NCBI GenBank assembly: GCA_028714815.1
Contig: JAQTLR010000001.1
Coordinates: 289,428 to 353,427 of the forward strand
Direction: 5' to 3'
Source: Candidatus Altimarinota bacterium
GTDB taxonomy: Bacteria; Patescibacteriota; Gracilibacteria; BD1-5; UBA2023
DNA length: 64,000 bases
Translations under genes and position numbers: made by a program
Notes under the pieces: generated by a model
The model's database searches: none
Told to the model about the DNA's origin: nothing
Seen by the model: only the letters and a program-made list of their open reading frames with translations
Part shown: positions 32,224 through 42,923 of the stretch, piece after piece
How the letters are laid out: each line of letters opens with the position of its first letter
Numbering within the stretch: position 1 is the stretch's first letter

Positions 32224-32821
32224 ATTTTTCTATACGTCCTTTGAACGCATTGATGAGCGTGATATCGTCGGCGTATTCGATATATCCGGCATTGGGCAGC
32301 CCCTTGGAGAGCCGGGTGAGTTTGAGGTCTTTCCGTGGGATGTTCTCCTCGATATAGAGATTGGTGGCCTCACCTTCTATATTCGGATTGGTCGCGATGA
32401 TGATCTCTTCTATTTCCGGAGAGTTCCGGACCCGGTCGAAGAGTTCCTGGAAATGCAGGACATTGGGCATACGGCCGTGTATAGGGGAGATGGACCCGCC
32501 GAGGATGTGGTAATATCCATGGAAGATCCCGAGCCGTTCGATGGAGAGCATGTCCAGGTAGTCTTCTACGACACAGAGCGTATTTTTATGACGTGTTCCA
32601 TCCGAACAGATGCTGCAGATGGTCCGGTCCCCGTCGGTAAGTCCGAAACAAATCCGGCAATCGTGGACATCGGTTTGGAGTTTTTCGAGCTCTCGTGCGA
32701 AATTCTTGACATAGGAACCGTTCGCCTTCAGCAAAAAAAACGCGAGTTTCACCGCGGTCTTTTCGCCGATTCACGGCATATAGGAGATGAAGTCGATGAG
32801 ACGCTTGAGGGTTTCTGGCAT
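32222..32821 (-). CDS. recR: Recombination mediator RecR
   Basis: A 199-residue protein. It has an N-terminal helix-hairpin-helix (YMP-G-IGEKTAVKLAFFLL, first Gly a TGA codon), a C4 zinc finger CRICFGLTDGDRTICSIC, a Toprim domain starting LCVVEDYLDMLSIE, and a C-terminal TRLSKGLPNAGYIEYAD. It loads RecA at gaps with RecF/RecO. It is third in a rsmH - ftsL-like - recR string and overlaps the gene before it at TAATG. Confidence 0.95.
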
Positions 32822-33186
32822 TACTTGTTGAAAGTCAGTTGTGAATCTTTGAGGACGAGATACCCCGGACTGTCGACACTTTCCATCTTCTCGATCATAG
32901 GATTGGATGTGAGGGTATCGAGGGATTCTGCCTCGGCAATACGGATGTTGATGAGATTTTCTTCAAAGGTGAGATTCTTTTGGGTGATTTCGAGGTTACG
33001 GATATTATACCCCTTCGTTGCGTTTATATTGAGTATCCATACATAATAGATTCCGAGAGCGCCGATCATGAAGAGCGCGAGAACATAGGTCTGGGTGAAA
33101 CTGAAACGGTAATTCTCCCGGGAAGTCTTTCTCTCGGAGAAGAAGGGGAAAGTGCCACGTTTCATGACCAGTATGTTTGCATTCAT
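32821..33186 (-). CDS. FtsL-like membrane protein
   Basis: A 121-residue bitopic protein. It has a basic cytoplasmic start, one membrane helix (~33-52, TYVLALFMIGALGIYYVWIL), then a short heptad-like coil (LEITQKNLTFEENLINIRIAEAES). Size, topology and the place right after rsmH are those of FtsL in division and cell wall clusters. Sequence conservation of FtsL is weak, so the name is kept tentative. The stop overlaps the recR start. Confidence 0.6.
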   Translation of the reverse strand: MNANILVMKRGTFPFFSERKTSRENYRFSFTQTYVLALFMIGALGIYYVWILNINATKGYNIRNLEITQKNLTFEENLINIRIAEAESLDTLTSNPMIEKMESVDSPGYLVLKDSQLTFNK

Positions 33187-33231
33187 AGGAGGTGGGGTAA
33201 GTTACTTCGCTTTTAGAAATAAAGTGCTTAT

Positions 33232-34182
33232 TTATTTCTTTTCAACTATCCGGAGCTTCGCGCTTCGGCTTCTTTTATTCTGTTTCATTTCCTCTTCTGT
33301 CGGGAGTATCGGTTTTTTGGTTACTTTTTTAATGAGGGCAGGGGTTATGTCTTGTCCAGTGAATTCGTCCCGTTCTGCTTGCAGGTATTCGGCAAATATT
33401 TGTTTCACGAGCCGGTCTTCGAGGGAGTGGAATGTTATGACTGAACATCTTCCTTCAGGAGAAAGGAGACTGATTGTATCTTTCAATGAAGTTTCAATGG
33501 AGCCGAATTCGTCGTTGACGGCGATCCGTATCCCCTGAAAGCTCCTGACGACCGATTTCGGGTCATAGCTCGTCTCTTCGATCAGTTTTGTGAGTTCTTC
33601 GGTGGTTTCGAGCGGTTTCAATTTCCGTGCCTTGACGATCGCTTCTGCGATGAATCGCGCTTTCGGTTCTTCTCCGTAGATCCGGAGAATTTCGATGAGC
33701 TCTTTTTCGCTCATGCGGTTCACGAGATCGTAAGCGGTTTTTCCGTCATTCTCGCGATCGAATCGCATGTCGAGCTTTCCGGCGAACCGGAAGGAGAATC
33801 CGCGATCCGCGTCATCGAAGTGAGCGCTGGATACTCAGAGATCATAGCAGACGGCCGTTACGGTATCGATGCCAAGTTCTGAAAGTTTCGCTTTGATGTC
33901 CCGGAAATTCGCATGGATGCAGCGGATGGTGATCCCGTTCTCTTTTGCAAATCCTCCAACACTTTTTTCAATGGTTTCTCTGGAGCTTTTGAGATTGTCG
34001 TTATCGAGATCGAACCCGATGAATACATCCCCTTCGTGCAGTTTTCGTATGATCCCCGCTGCATGACCTCCGAGTCAGAGGGTGCAGTCAACCACGATAT
34101 TTCGCTTTGTAATGCTTATATTGAGGCTATCTATGTACTCTTGGAAGAGCACCGGAATATGTCAAAAACTTTTTTCGTCCAA
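33232..34182 (-). CDS. rsmH: 16S rRNA (cytosine1402-N4)-methyltransferase
   Basis: A 316-residue methyltransferase. HIPVLFQEYIDSLNI starts the core; VVDCTLGLGGHAAGI is the SAM motif (one Gly is TGA). CYDLGVSSAHFDDADRGFSFR and LDMRFDRENDGKTAYDLVN are the family hallmarks, and the end is NKRSRSAKLRIVE. No ATG fits; a TTG at 34180-34182 gives the family length. It modifies C1402 of 16S rRNA. No mraZ precedes it. Confidence 0.93.
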
Positions 34183-34426
34183 ATTGTCAAAAAGTGATGA
34201 AGAGGAAATAAGATATTTCCTAGAGAGAAATTATCCTTTTTTCCTCTATTGTCAAACGAAAAGGTATATTTTCCGAGAGAAAATATCTTGACAAATCATC
34301 GATAATATTTCCCGGAGCCAAAGAGTTTTTGACAATCTTTGGACAATTTATCATTTTTTGTGTGAAAAAGTCTGGTGAAAAGTGGAAAAAAGAGGGGTTT
34401 TTTGTACAAAAACAAGGTCTTTCATT

Positions 34427-34455
34427 TTGACAAGCACCTCGGTTTTCCATATACT
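34427..34455 (+). promoter_or_regulatory. rarA promoter
   Basis: TTGACA (34427-34432), a 17-bp spacer and TATACT (34450-34455) form a near-ideal sigma-70 promoter ~34 bp before rarA. The rest of the 34183-34488 gap is AT-rich and holds several TTGACA/TGTCAA words in both directions, including TTTTTGACAATC near 34327, some of which may be rsmH -35 boxes. Confidence 0.8.
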
Positions 34456-34488
34456 CCTATTTTCGATAATCTTTCATTTTTCTTGTCT

Positions 34489-35685
34489 ATGCTTACTCCG
34501 CTCGCATCACTCCTCCGTCCGCATTCCTTGGACGATATCGTCGGACAGGAGCATCTTTTCGGCACCGGACGCCCACTCCGGAAGTATATAGGATCGGGAC
34601 ATATCCCGTCTATGATCCTCTGGGGGCCTCCCGGGTGTGGGAAGACGAGTATCGCTTCGGTGATTTCTGCGTCGGTAGATGCAGATTTTTACCACCTCTC
34701 GGGGGTGCTCTCCAAAAAAGAGGATCTCATGAAAATCCTGGTGAAAGCGAAGAAAAACTATTCCGTGAACCGGGCGACCATCCTGTTCCTCGACGAGATC
34801 CACCGCTGGAATAAGGCTCAGCAGGACACACTCCTTCCATTCGTGGAAAAAGGGATCATAACGCTCATCGGGGCTACGACTGAGAACCCGAGTTTCACGG
34901 TCAATAATGCGCTTATCTCCCGGGCTCGGGTGTATATTCTGGAACCTATTTCCGAGGAGCAGATCATAAAGTTCCTGGAACGGAATATGAAAGTGATTCA
35001 GGAACGGTATCCGAGCATTATCTTTGTCCTGGAATCCCTCCGTCTGATCGCGATGTTGTGAGGCGGCGATCTTCGGACGACCCTGAATCTCCTCGAAGCG
35101 GCGTGCGTCTTACAGGAATCTGGTGAATTATCTCGGGAAAGCATCTTGGAGGCGGGAACCAAGCCGCTTATGTACGACCGCGATGGGGAAGAACACTATA
35201 ATCTCATCTCCGCGATGCATAAATCCCTTCGGGATTCAGATGGAGATGCGGCAATCTACTGGATCGGCCGGATGCTTGCAGGGGGCGAGGATCCCCGCTA
35301 CATCGCGAGACGGATGATCAATTTCGCTTCCGAGGACGTGGGACTTGCGGATCCGCTCGCGATGATCATGGCTAACAACGTCTATGATATCTGCGAAAAA
35401 ATGGGTATGCCCGAGTGTGAACTCCCGATGTGCAAGCTCGCCTACCACCTTGCTGCGGCTCCGAAGGATAACTCCGTCTATACAGCGATGCAATCCATGC
35501 ATGCTGATATTCGTGAGTTCGGGAATCTTCCCGTTCCGCTCCATCTTCGCAATGCTCCGACCGAGCTCATGAAAGAAGCAGGTTACGGGAAAGGGTACGA
35601 ATATGCTCACGATCTTCCTGAAAAGAAGAGCAATCAGGAACATTTTCCCGAGAAACTCCATGGGCGGAAATATCGAGAAAAATAA
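34489..35685 (+). CDS. rarA: Replication-associated recombination protein RarA (MgsA)
   Basis: A 398-residue AAA+ ATPase of the clamp-loader clade. Start MLTPLASLLRPHSLDDIVGQEHL; Walker A LWGPPGCGKTS; Walker B ILFLDEIHRWNKAQQD; sensor 1 LIGATTENPSF. The C-terminal domain has the RarA hallmark DPRYIARRMINFASEDVGLADP. One TGA-Gly at AML-G-GDLRTTLN. It acts at stalled forks with SSB and RecA. Confidence 0.96.
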
Positions 35686-35709
35686 AATCCCCTTTGGGGA
35701 TTTTATTTT
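35684..35709. terminator. Bidirectional terminator between rarA and the next convergent gene
   Basis: AAAATCCCC-TTT-GGGGATTTT with A and T flanks, starting inside the rarA stop codon. Confidence 0.88.
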
Positions 35710-35730
35710 GGTGAAGGGAAAAATGGAAGA

Positions 35731-36606
35731 TTATTTTGTGGGTTCAATTGGTTTCGTAGCAGATATGGGTTGTTTTCCTGCAAGTTGTTTTTCTACAAAA
35801 TCTATGACTTTCTTCAAAGTCTTTTTTCCAAAAATCCCGTCAATTTCTTTCGGATCATCCTTTTGAGTTTTTCCATATACCTTTTCCTGAAGCTCCACGA
35901 TATTCGTTTCTGTAGGATTCTTGATGAGATCTTGTATTTTTTTCAGTTCGGCATTTGTAGGATTTTCTTGTACAAAGTGGTCGAGTTCTTCTGTATTTCT
36001 TTTGTTTGCTTTGATGAATTTCTCTGATTTTTCCATTTTTTTCGGATCTCCAGATTTTTCTGGTGTAGTAGCAGGAGGAGCGACTGTTTCGGCCGGTTTT
36101 TCGGCCGGTTCTGCTGCTGGAGCTGTTTGCTCTGGTTTTTTGAATTCCTTTGCCTTGGTTATGAGCGAACCAAGATTATCTACTGCCATTTTCAAGTCCC
36201 CTTCGTTCATAAAATTCACATCGTCCGGCGTTCCGGTAATATGTGCTTCGGCTCGCATATACGTATCCGTATCGGTTCCAAGACCTTCGGAACCATTTGA
36301 GAAATAGGTAACAAGGGAAGTTCGAAGGATTTGAAGGGATTGTTCCGTTTCATTGATTATCTTTTGTTTCTCCAATTCTGTCATGCTCTCGAGTTTTTTC
36401 TGTAAATCGCCCATCTGTTTGGTTTGATCGATCTTGAGCCTATTCGCTCCATCGGGATTCGTTTCCGCTCCTTTTTTCGCTGATGCTCCTTTTGTTTCCG
36501 TAGCCTTCGTATTCCATCCTACAAGTTCCTTGATTCTTTCCATCCCGCAATCGATAGGATGCTCTGATAGGGAACACTGGTTATTTTCTTTTGGTGCTTC
36601 TGCCAT
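35731..36606 (-). CDS. Protein with C-terminal peptidoglycan-binding-like repeat, unknown
   Basis: A 291-residue hydrophilic protein without signal peptide. The middle is a Pro/Ala/Glu linker (EQTAPAAEPAEKPAETVAPP). The C-terminus has LQEKVYGKTQKDDPKEIDGIFGKKTLKKVIDFV, which fits the PG_binding_1 pattern (L...LY ... DGxFGxxT...V). No UGA codons. It is divergent from the M23 endopeptidase gene, and the two share a palindrome. How it would reach the wall without a signal is unclear. Confidence 0.65.
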   Translation of the reverse strand: MAEAPKENNQCSLSEHPIDCGMERIKELVGWNTKATETKGASAKKGAETNPDGANRLKIDQTKQMGDLQKKLESMTELEKQKIINETEQSLQILRTSLVTYFSNGSEGLGTDTDTYMRAEAHITGTPDDVNFMNEGDLKMAVDNLGSLITKAKEFKKPEQTAPAAEPAEKPAETVAPPATTPEKSGDPKKMEKSEKFIKANKRNTEELDHFVQENPTNAELKKIQDLIKNPTETNIVELQEKVYGKTQKDDPKEIDGIFGKKTLKKVIDFVEKQLAGKQPISATKPIEPTK

Positions 36607-36640
36607 AGTATTTTTATTGAAAAAGTAAATATATTTTTGT

Positions 36641-36674
36641 TTGCATATTTCTGCTTACATGCTAATATTAGCAT
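36641..36674 (+). promoter_or_regulatory. M23 gene promoter with a 16-bp palindrome over the -10
   Basis: TTGCAT (36641-36646), a 16-bp spacer and TAATAT (36663-36668). The -10 is the centre of the perfect palindrome ATGCTAATATTAGCAT (36659-36674). A symmetric site over a -10 in a divergent gap is a good operator candidate. Confidence 0.5.
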
Positions 36675-36704
36675 ATTACTTTTTCTTCGTCAAAAAAAAT
36701 CATT

Positions 36705-38663
36705 ATGAAAAGATCATTTCTTTCCTTTTTCCTTTTTCTCGTAGGGATTCAGGCCGCTTCGGCCTGATCTTTCGTCTATCCGCTGGATCAGATCGCAGCC
36801 CCCAGTTGCCGGTTCTCGACTTGGGCATCGCTCGGGAGCGATTGCAAGATCCCGCTCCCTCGGATCATCGGGGCGGATTATACGAAGTACAAGACCGATA
36901 CGATGTATCGTCGTATCTATTCAGTGCTCTGGGAAGGGACCTATGATTATGGATGGGATGTGGGATACGGGAGTCATGAAGGGGTGGATATCGCCACTTC
37001 CGCCGGGACTCCGGTCCGGTCGATCGGCGATGGGAATGTCGTGGTCGCCGGATGGCTTGCGGGATGGGGGAATACCGTTTCCATCAAACATAAGCTTGCG
37101 GATGGCCGGTATATCTGGTCCAATTATTCCCATCTCTCAAAGATAAATGTGGCAAAAGGAGCCGCAGTAAAAGCAAGCGATATGATCGGAGAAGTGGGAA
37201 ACACGGGGAATTCATATGGGAATCACCTTCATTTTCAGATCGATATAACCGATCAAGCACATCCGTATTATTATGTGACTTGTGGGAAGGGGAAAGATCC
37301 GATCGCGATCGTCAATCAGGGACTCTGTCAGAGTTATTTGGCTGCAAATACGATCGATCCCATCGCATTTCTTGAATCGAATGGACAATTCACGACAATC
37401 GAGCATCTTCAGCAACAGACCAAGGCTGCTCCGAAAATCGAGCAAAAAACCATAAAAACCCGTGAGCAGATCCTGGATGAGGAAATAGGGGAATTCTTTA
37501 AAGATCATACCCTTTCGGTGAGTCTTGGGATTCCTGGGAATAATGTCGAGGTAGGGAGAACCTATACGGCACGGGTGAACGTAACCTACCGTAACCGGCC
37601 ATTTACCGGAAGTCTCCCTGCCGAGGGACTCATTCTCTCGTACGACCGCTCCGGAGTGAAGCTCTTTCCGGATACGATCATCGCTATCGAGAACGGAGTG
37701 CGGGAATTTCAGATTACCGGGGTCAAGCCCGGAAAATATGGTATAAGCCTGAAGATCGGGAAAATGGTGTTTCTTACGACCAGCGTCAATGTCTACAAGA
37801 AAAGCGAGATGACATCCCCGAGCGATGCCATTATCCTCAACAATAAATCCATCGTCTTGGCGGATGAAAAACTCAATGCGGTCGTATTCCGGACCAAATA
37901 TAGGTCGAACCAGATCGATATCCCGTATGACGGACGTTACATTCTCAAATCCCTCACAGGAAAGGCGAAATTCTGCAATGTTTCTCATAGAGCTATCCGG
38001 AAGTGCAGTACCGATGAGCTCGTAGAGGAATTGGAATTCGGGTACGAGGATACCTATCGCGGGGTTCTTTTGGCAAATATCGTTCCGCTCGATTACATGC
38101 CTATCAGTCTTGTGGTTGTCGGAAAAAAATCCCTTAAAACCTATGCGAAAAGCAGTGCTGATATACTTATAACCAATCCGAACGGTATCGATAAGTCCTA
38201 TCCCTACTTTCCTGAGACCATTGATGCCCTGAAAAAGGGGCTTATGAAACCGAACTCTGGCTATGTCTTGCAAGATCGTGAGCTTATCGGGAAACAAGCG
38301 AAAGAGATGATACGGAATTCTCTTGCGTACCTCTTTCTCAAGGCAGGAAACGATCAAGTGAAGAAACAGCAGGTTTTTGCTCGGATGAAAGATTTTGAAA
38401 CGCGCGCAACTGCCATCAATGATTACAAAACGGTATCCCGAGCGGAATTCGCCAATCTGGTCGTGGGTATCATCGATGGTTCGCCCATCGTGAATGGGGA
38501 CAAGAAATGGCTGGACGAGACAGGACAGTATAAAGATATGATCACGACATTGCGACTCCGGTATGATTTTGCATGGAAGGACCAATTCGCTACCAGGTAT
38601 TTTCAATCAGACAAGAGCATTACTGTGGGGGAGAGCATGTATATGATAGAGAAAGTGCTTTAG
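36705..38663 (+). CDS. Secreted M23-family metallopeptidase (LytM-like)
   Basis: A 652-residue protein with signal peptide (MKRSFLSFFLFLVGIQAASA). The M23 domain (~60-180) has GSHEGVDIATSAGTPV (H91, D95), YSHLS (H143) and GNHLHFQI (H174, H176), the full zinc and catalytic set. The ~450-residue C-terminal half has a beta-sandwich-like stretch and a helical end, not recognised. It should cut peptide bridges in peptidoglycan, either of its own wall or a neighbour's. Confidence 0.92.
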
Positions 38664-38716
38664 GAGGTCATTTAGCAGGAAAGATAATCAAGAGATTTTC
38701 GCTCACGAATAATTTC

Positions 38717-38744
38717 TTGCATTCCCTGAAAACTCTGCTACAAT
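38717..38744 (+). promoter_or_regulatory. Promoter of the pilin-lectin gene
   Basis: TTGCAT (38717-38722), a 16-bp spacer and TACAAT (38739-38744), 32 bp before the start. Confidence 0.6.
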
Positions 38745-38776
38745 CTCCCAGTTTATCCCATTACCTCCTCCCCACG

Positions 38777-40378
38777 ATGCAGACAAACGGTACCTCTCCT
38801 CTTCCGAAAACCCCAAGCAAGAAATCCAGGATCCATAATTATCACGGTTTCACCCTCGTCGAACTCATCGTCGTCATCACCATCCTCGTCATCCTAGGAA
38901 CCATCGCCTTCACCAGCCTCTCCGGATACTCCGGGAATGCCCGGGATTCTTCCCGGGTATCCGATCTCACCAATCTCTCCAAAGGTCTCGATATCGCCTC
39001 CATCAAAACCGGTTCCTACCCCACTCCCGATAACCCCTTCACCATCACCTACTCCGGAGGGATCATCTGGACCCAAGGAACCATCGGGGACAGTGTCATC
39101 AACACGCTCTCTTCCGTAGGAGCCAAGATGAACAAGAAACCCACCGATCCTCTCATTACTTCCAAAGAATACACCTACTCCAAACTTGCCTATGGAAATG
39201 CCTACCAGATCAAGACTGACTGGGAAGGAGATAGCATAGCATACCGGAACGATATCATCGACCAAGCCAATGCGGCTTCTGGTAATCCCATCCTCTCCTA
39301 TATCAAAGGGAATTACAGTGGAGTGGTTGCCAAGACACAGACTGGTACCACCATCTGCATCCTTGCTCTTCCCTCCATCATCACCTCTACCGGTACTGTC
39401 ACCGGTTCCGGTATCGATATCGCTAATCTAGCGAATAGGCTACTCTACCATGGGAAAACGAATTCCGGCGGAATCGTTTTTTCTCCCAAATCCGTTTTTT
39501 GTGGAGCAAATCTCCCAAGCAATGATGGATGAGGGCAGATAACCGCTTTGGTGCAAAACCTTCAGTCTGCGTATTCCGGATCGGAGATAGCAGGACAAGA
39601 ATCGATCGCAGCCGTCCTTTCAGCAACAGGAGCAGGGTTGACGAATCTCGGGGGCGATATAATCACAAAACAGCTCGGAGGGAATATTGTTCCTGGTATA
39701 ACTCCTGCAACCTGTAATTTCTGAGAAGACGGAAGTAGTGGGATATGTAAGGACCCATACTGGAATAATGTAGTATTGATGATGCACATGGATGGAGCGA
39801 GCGGCAGTACGAGTTTTGTGGATGAAAAGGGGCATACGGTTTCCGCATATTGAAATGCGGTGATTTCCAATATCCAAAGCAAATTTTGATGAAAAAGCGG
39901 AAAATTCGATAGCCTTGGACCTAGTCATTTACGAACGACACTAAACGAAACCCTTAACGGAGATTTTACGATCGAATATTGGAGGATGTGATCAACCAGC
40001 ACGGTTGATTTTACCGCCTTTTCCCCTACTAATGGCCATTATGTGTATTTTGTCAACCAATTACGATACGAATTATACTCAGGGTGAGGAATAACTCCCT
40101 ATTCCACATTGAGTATAAATAGTTCAACATGGTACCATATCGCCATAGTTCGGTCTTGAAGTGATTTGAAGATTTTCATAAATTGATCATTGGCAAATGG
40201 GAGTAGTGCATCGGGAATTACTCGAGCATTTGAATTGACTACATTGGATATAGGATGGTACGCATATAATGCCAATCTACAATTGACCGGTTATATCGAT
40301 GATTTCCGTATAACGAAAGGGGTTGCCCGTTATACTTCCGACTTTACACCCCCAAGCCGGGCATTTCCGAACCAATAA
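38777..40378 (+). CDS. Type IV prepilin fused to a LamG/ConA-type lectin domain
   Basis: A 533-residue protein. A short basic leader ends in G-FTLVELIVVITILVILGTIAF, the class III prepilin signal (G before F, then E5). Pilin stem up to ~200 with RDSSRVSDLTNLSKGLDIAS. After ~290 the sequence becomes UGA-rich. The last ~190 residues are a concanavalin A-like/LamG domain (FTIEYWRMGSTSTVDFTAF, TWYHIAIVRSGSDLKIFINGS, LTGYIDDFRITKGVARY). A pilus subunit carrying a sugar-binding head would be a tip or minor pilin for adhesion. Confidence 0.9.
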
Positions 40379-40400
40379 TCCCATAATCGTATCTTTTATG

Positions 40401-40431
40401 AAAAATGGCCGGCTTTCCGGTCATTTTTTAT
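40401..40431 (+). terminator. Terminator of the pilin-lectin gene
   Basis: AAAATGGCCGG-CTTT-CCGGTCATTTT (one G-T pair) then T's, 23 bp after the stop. Confidence 0.82.
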
Positions 40432-40458
40432 TGCAAAATCCCTGCTTTCCCATATACT
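40431..40458 (+). promoter_or_regulatory. ychF promoter
   Basis: TTGCAA (40431-40436), a 16-bp spacer and TATACT (40453-40458). Confidence 0.65.
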
Positions 40459-40513
40459 CCGTCTATTGTCCTTCTGGGGACCATTTTTAGATATATTAAT
40501 CCTCACTCATCCT

Positions 40514-41602
40514 ATGAAAGTCGGAATCGTCGGACTCCCGAATGTCGGGAAGTCTACTCTCTTCAATGCTCTTACCAAGTCCTATGCTGCGGAAGCGGCG
40601 AACTTCCCGTTCTGTACCATCGAGCCGAATGTTGGTATCGTGAACGTGAATGATCCTCGTCTGGAAGAGCTCCGGAAGACCGTGAATGGAGTGAAGATCG
40701 TCCCTGCCAATGTCGAATTCGTCGATATCGCCGGACTTGTGGAAGGGGCAAGCAAGGGGGAAGGGCTCGGGAATAAATTCCTTTCGCACATCCGCCAGGT
40801 GGATGCGATCCTCCAGGTAGTTCGGGCTTTCGATGATTCCAACGTCCATCACGTATCTGGTTCCGTAAACCCGAAACGGGATATTGAGATCATCAATACC
40901 GAACTCATCATCGCCGATCTCGAGACCCTTGAGCGCCGGATCGGGGACAATGCGAAAAAGGCACGTTCCGGGGATAAAGAAGCGGCGGCTCGTGCTCCGA
41001 TCTATGAGTCTCTCAAAACCCACCTCGAATCCGGAAAACTCGCGGTAACTTTAGGTCTGAACGAGGAGGAAAAAGCTCATATTTCCGATCTTTTCCTTCT
41101 CACTAATAAGCCGTTCATCTATGCGGTGAATGTCGCGGAGGATAAACTCCTGACGAGCGAAGCGGATTTACGGGCCATCACCGGCATAACTGATGCCAAT
41201 ATTCCGGTACTCCCGGTGAGTGCCAAGATCGAGATGGAGATGCTCGAATTCAGCGAAGAAGACCGAGCAGCGTTCCTCGCGGATTATGGGGTGACCACGA
41301 ATCCGATGGACGTGATCATTTCCACCTGCTACCATCTCCTTGGGCTCCAGTACTATTTCACCGCCGGAGAGATCGAGGTCCGGGCTTGGACCATCCACCA
41401 AGGATGGCGTGCTCCTCAAGCAGCTGGAGTGATCCATACCGATTTCGAGAAGAAGTTCATCAAGGCGGACACGGTGAATTGGAAGGATCTCGTCGAGAGC
41501 GGAGGATGGGCGCCGGCACGTGAAAAAGGGAAGGTCCGGATGGAGGGGAAGGAATATATCGTGCAGGATGGAGATGTAATGCTCTTTAAGTTCTGAGCGT
41601 AA
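40514..41602 (+). CDS. ychF: Redox-regulated OLA1-family ATPase YchF
   Basis: A 362-residue P-loop protein. It starts MKVGIVGLPNVGKSTLFNALT, with switch segment FCTIEPNVGIV, G3 DIAGLVEGASKGEGLGN and a C-terminal TGS domain ending GDVMLFKF-G-A. The last two codons are seen only when TGA (41594) is read as Gly; most YchF proteins end KFNV, so the two-residue tail fits the family. Binds ATP rather than GTP and contacts the ribosome. Confidence 0.97.
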
Positions 41603-41632
41603 TTTTGATCTTCATTATTGTAATTATTTTTT

Positions 41633-42913
41633 ATGAAAAGATTTCTCCTCTCACTCGTATTGCTCGCCACTTTCTCCCAGACAAGCGCAGAGTTCGCTTT
41701 CGGGATCTATCCCGAGGCAAACAGTATCAATAATCAGGTACAACTGGAGAAAAAGTATGGCTTCCGATCCCCGATTGTGGGTTTTATTTTCGACACCTTT
41801 GAGGAGAGCGATGCTTGGTATCTGAAAAATGCGGTGAAAACATTCTGAACAGACCGGGTCTATCATGTGGGTATATCACCTTTCGGGCTTTCGGCAGCAG
41901 AGGTGGCGAGCGGGGCATATGACACGCAATATAACCGCTTTTTTCAGGTGGTAAAAGAAACCAAGGCAAAGTTTCTCTTCCGGACGATGCACGAGATGAA
42001 CGGGTCTTGGTTTTCTTGGTCGGGGGATCCGGATGCTTTCAAGAGAGCCTGGGTGCATGTTTATGAGCTTTCCCGCAAGGCGGGGCTCGATAACTCGAAT
42101 ATCCTTTTTATCTTTTCTGTGAATTCTGAGGACTTGCCAGCGGCAGAAGAAGGGGTAATCGGCGGAGAGATGACATTTTGTACTCCCAAACTTCACCTAG
42201 AAACCGGATGTAAAGTACTCGAGGACTATTATCCGGGGGATCAATACGTCGATATGATGGGGCTCTCGCTCTATAACTGGGGACGGGGAAGACCGGAACC
42301 ATGGGCAAGCTGGAAGAATTTCTATACACTCTTCGATAATAGAAGTAGTGATATCTATTCCCGGTTGCAAGCTTATAGGAAACCTATTTTTCTCGATGAA
42401 GTCGGGACGACTGCCGTGGATTTCAAGGGTTCGTGGACTTTCGATAAAGTAGTCCAGGCATATGATGATGATTTCGGACGGAAGGACTACTGGATCGCCC
42501 AGATGCGAGAAGAGATAAAAAAGTTCCCGGAAATCGTCGGGGCGATGTATTTCAACCGAGATAAAACCCGAGGATTCACCATCGGGAAAACGATTCCCGG
42601 GGAGCTTGATTGGGCGGCCCTTTCAACCATAACCCGGAAAGAATACCCGGCCATCCTCCGGTTCTTTCAAGATCCGGATGTCACGCTCCTTACGCTCCCG
42701 TTTGCCGGAAACGCCCCAAAGCTTCAAGCAGAGATCCTCTTCAAGAAACTGGTAAAAGAAGTAGAACGCCGATCGTATGGAAGTATTGTAAATCAAAAGA
42801 AATTATTTGCTCGCGTTGCGGATAATCTTGCCAATAAAGCGAATATGAGTACAGGGAATAAGAAAATAGTGCTCCAAAGCATCGTAGATAAATGTAAGGA
42901 GGCTTTGAAATAG
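41633..42913 (+). CDS. Secreted GH26-like glycosidase (mannanase type)
   Basis: A 426-residue protein with signal peptide (MKRFLLSLVLLATFSQTSA). It has RTMHEMNGSWFSWSGDPDAFKRAW, which matches the GH26 acid/base segment RxxHEMNGxWYPW, and PIFLDEVGTTAVDFKG around the expected nucleophile. The C-terminal ~65 residues (VNQKKLFARVADNLANKANMSTGNKK...) form a small helical domain similar to the end of the M4 protease. One TGA-Gly at VKTF-G-TDRVY. It should cut beta-mannan-like glycans outside the cell. Confidence 0.85.
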
Positions 42914-42923
42914 TATTTCTTAA

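Noticed and set aside
37212..38606. 464-codon open frame on the minus strand
   Set aside because: Antisense of the M23 peptidase gene; the plus frame has signal peptide and zinc ligands.
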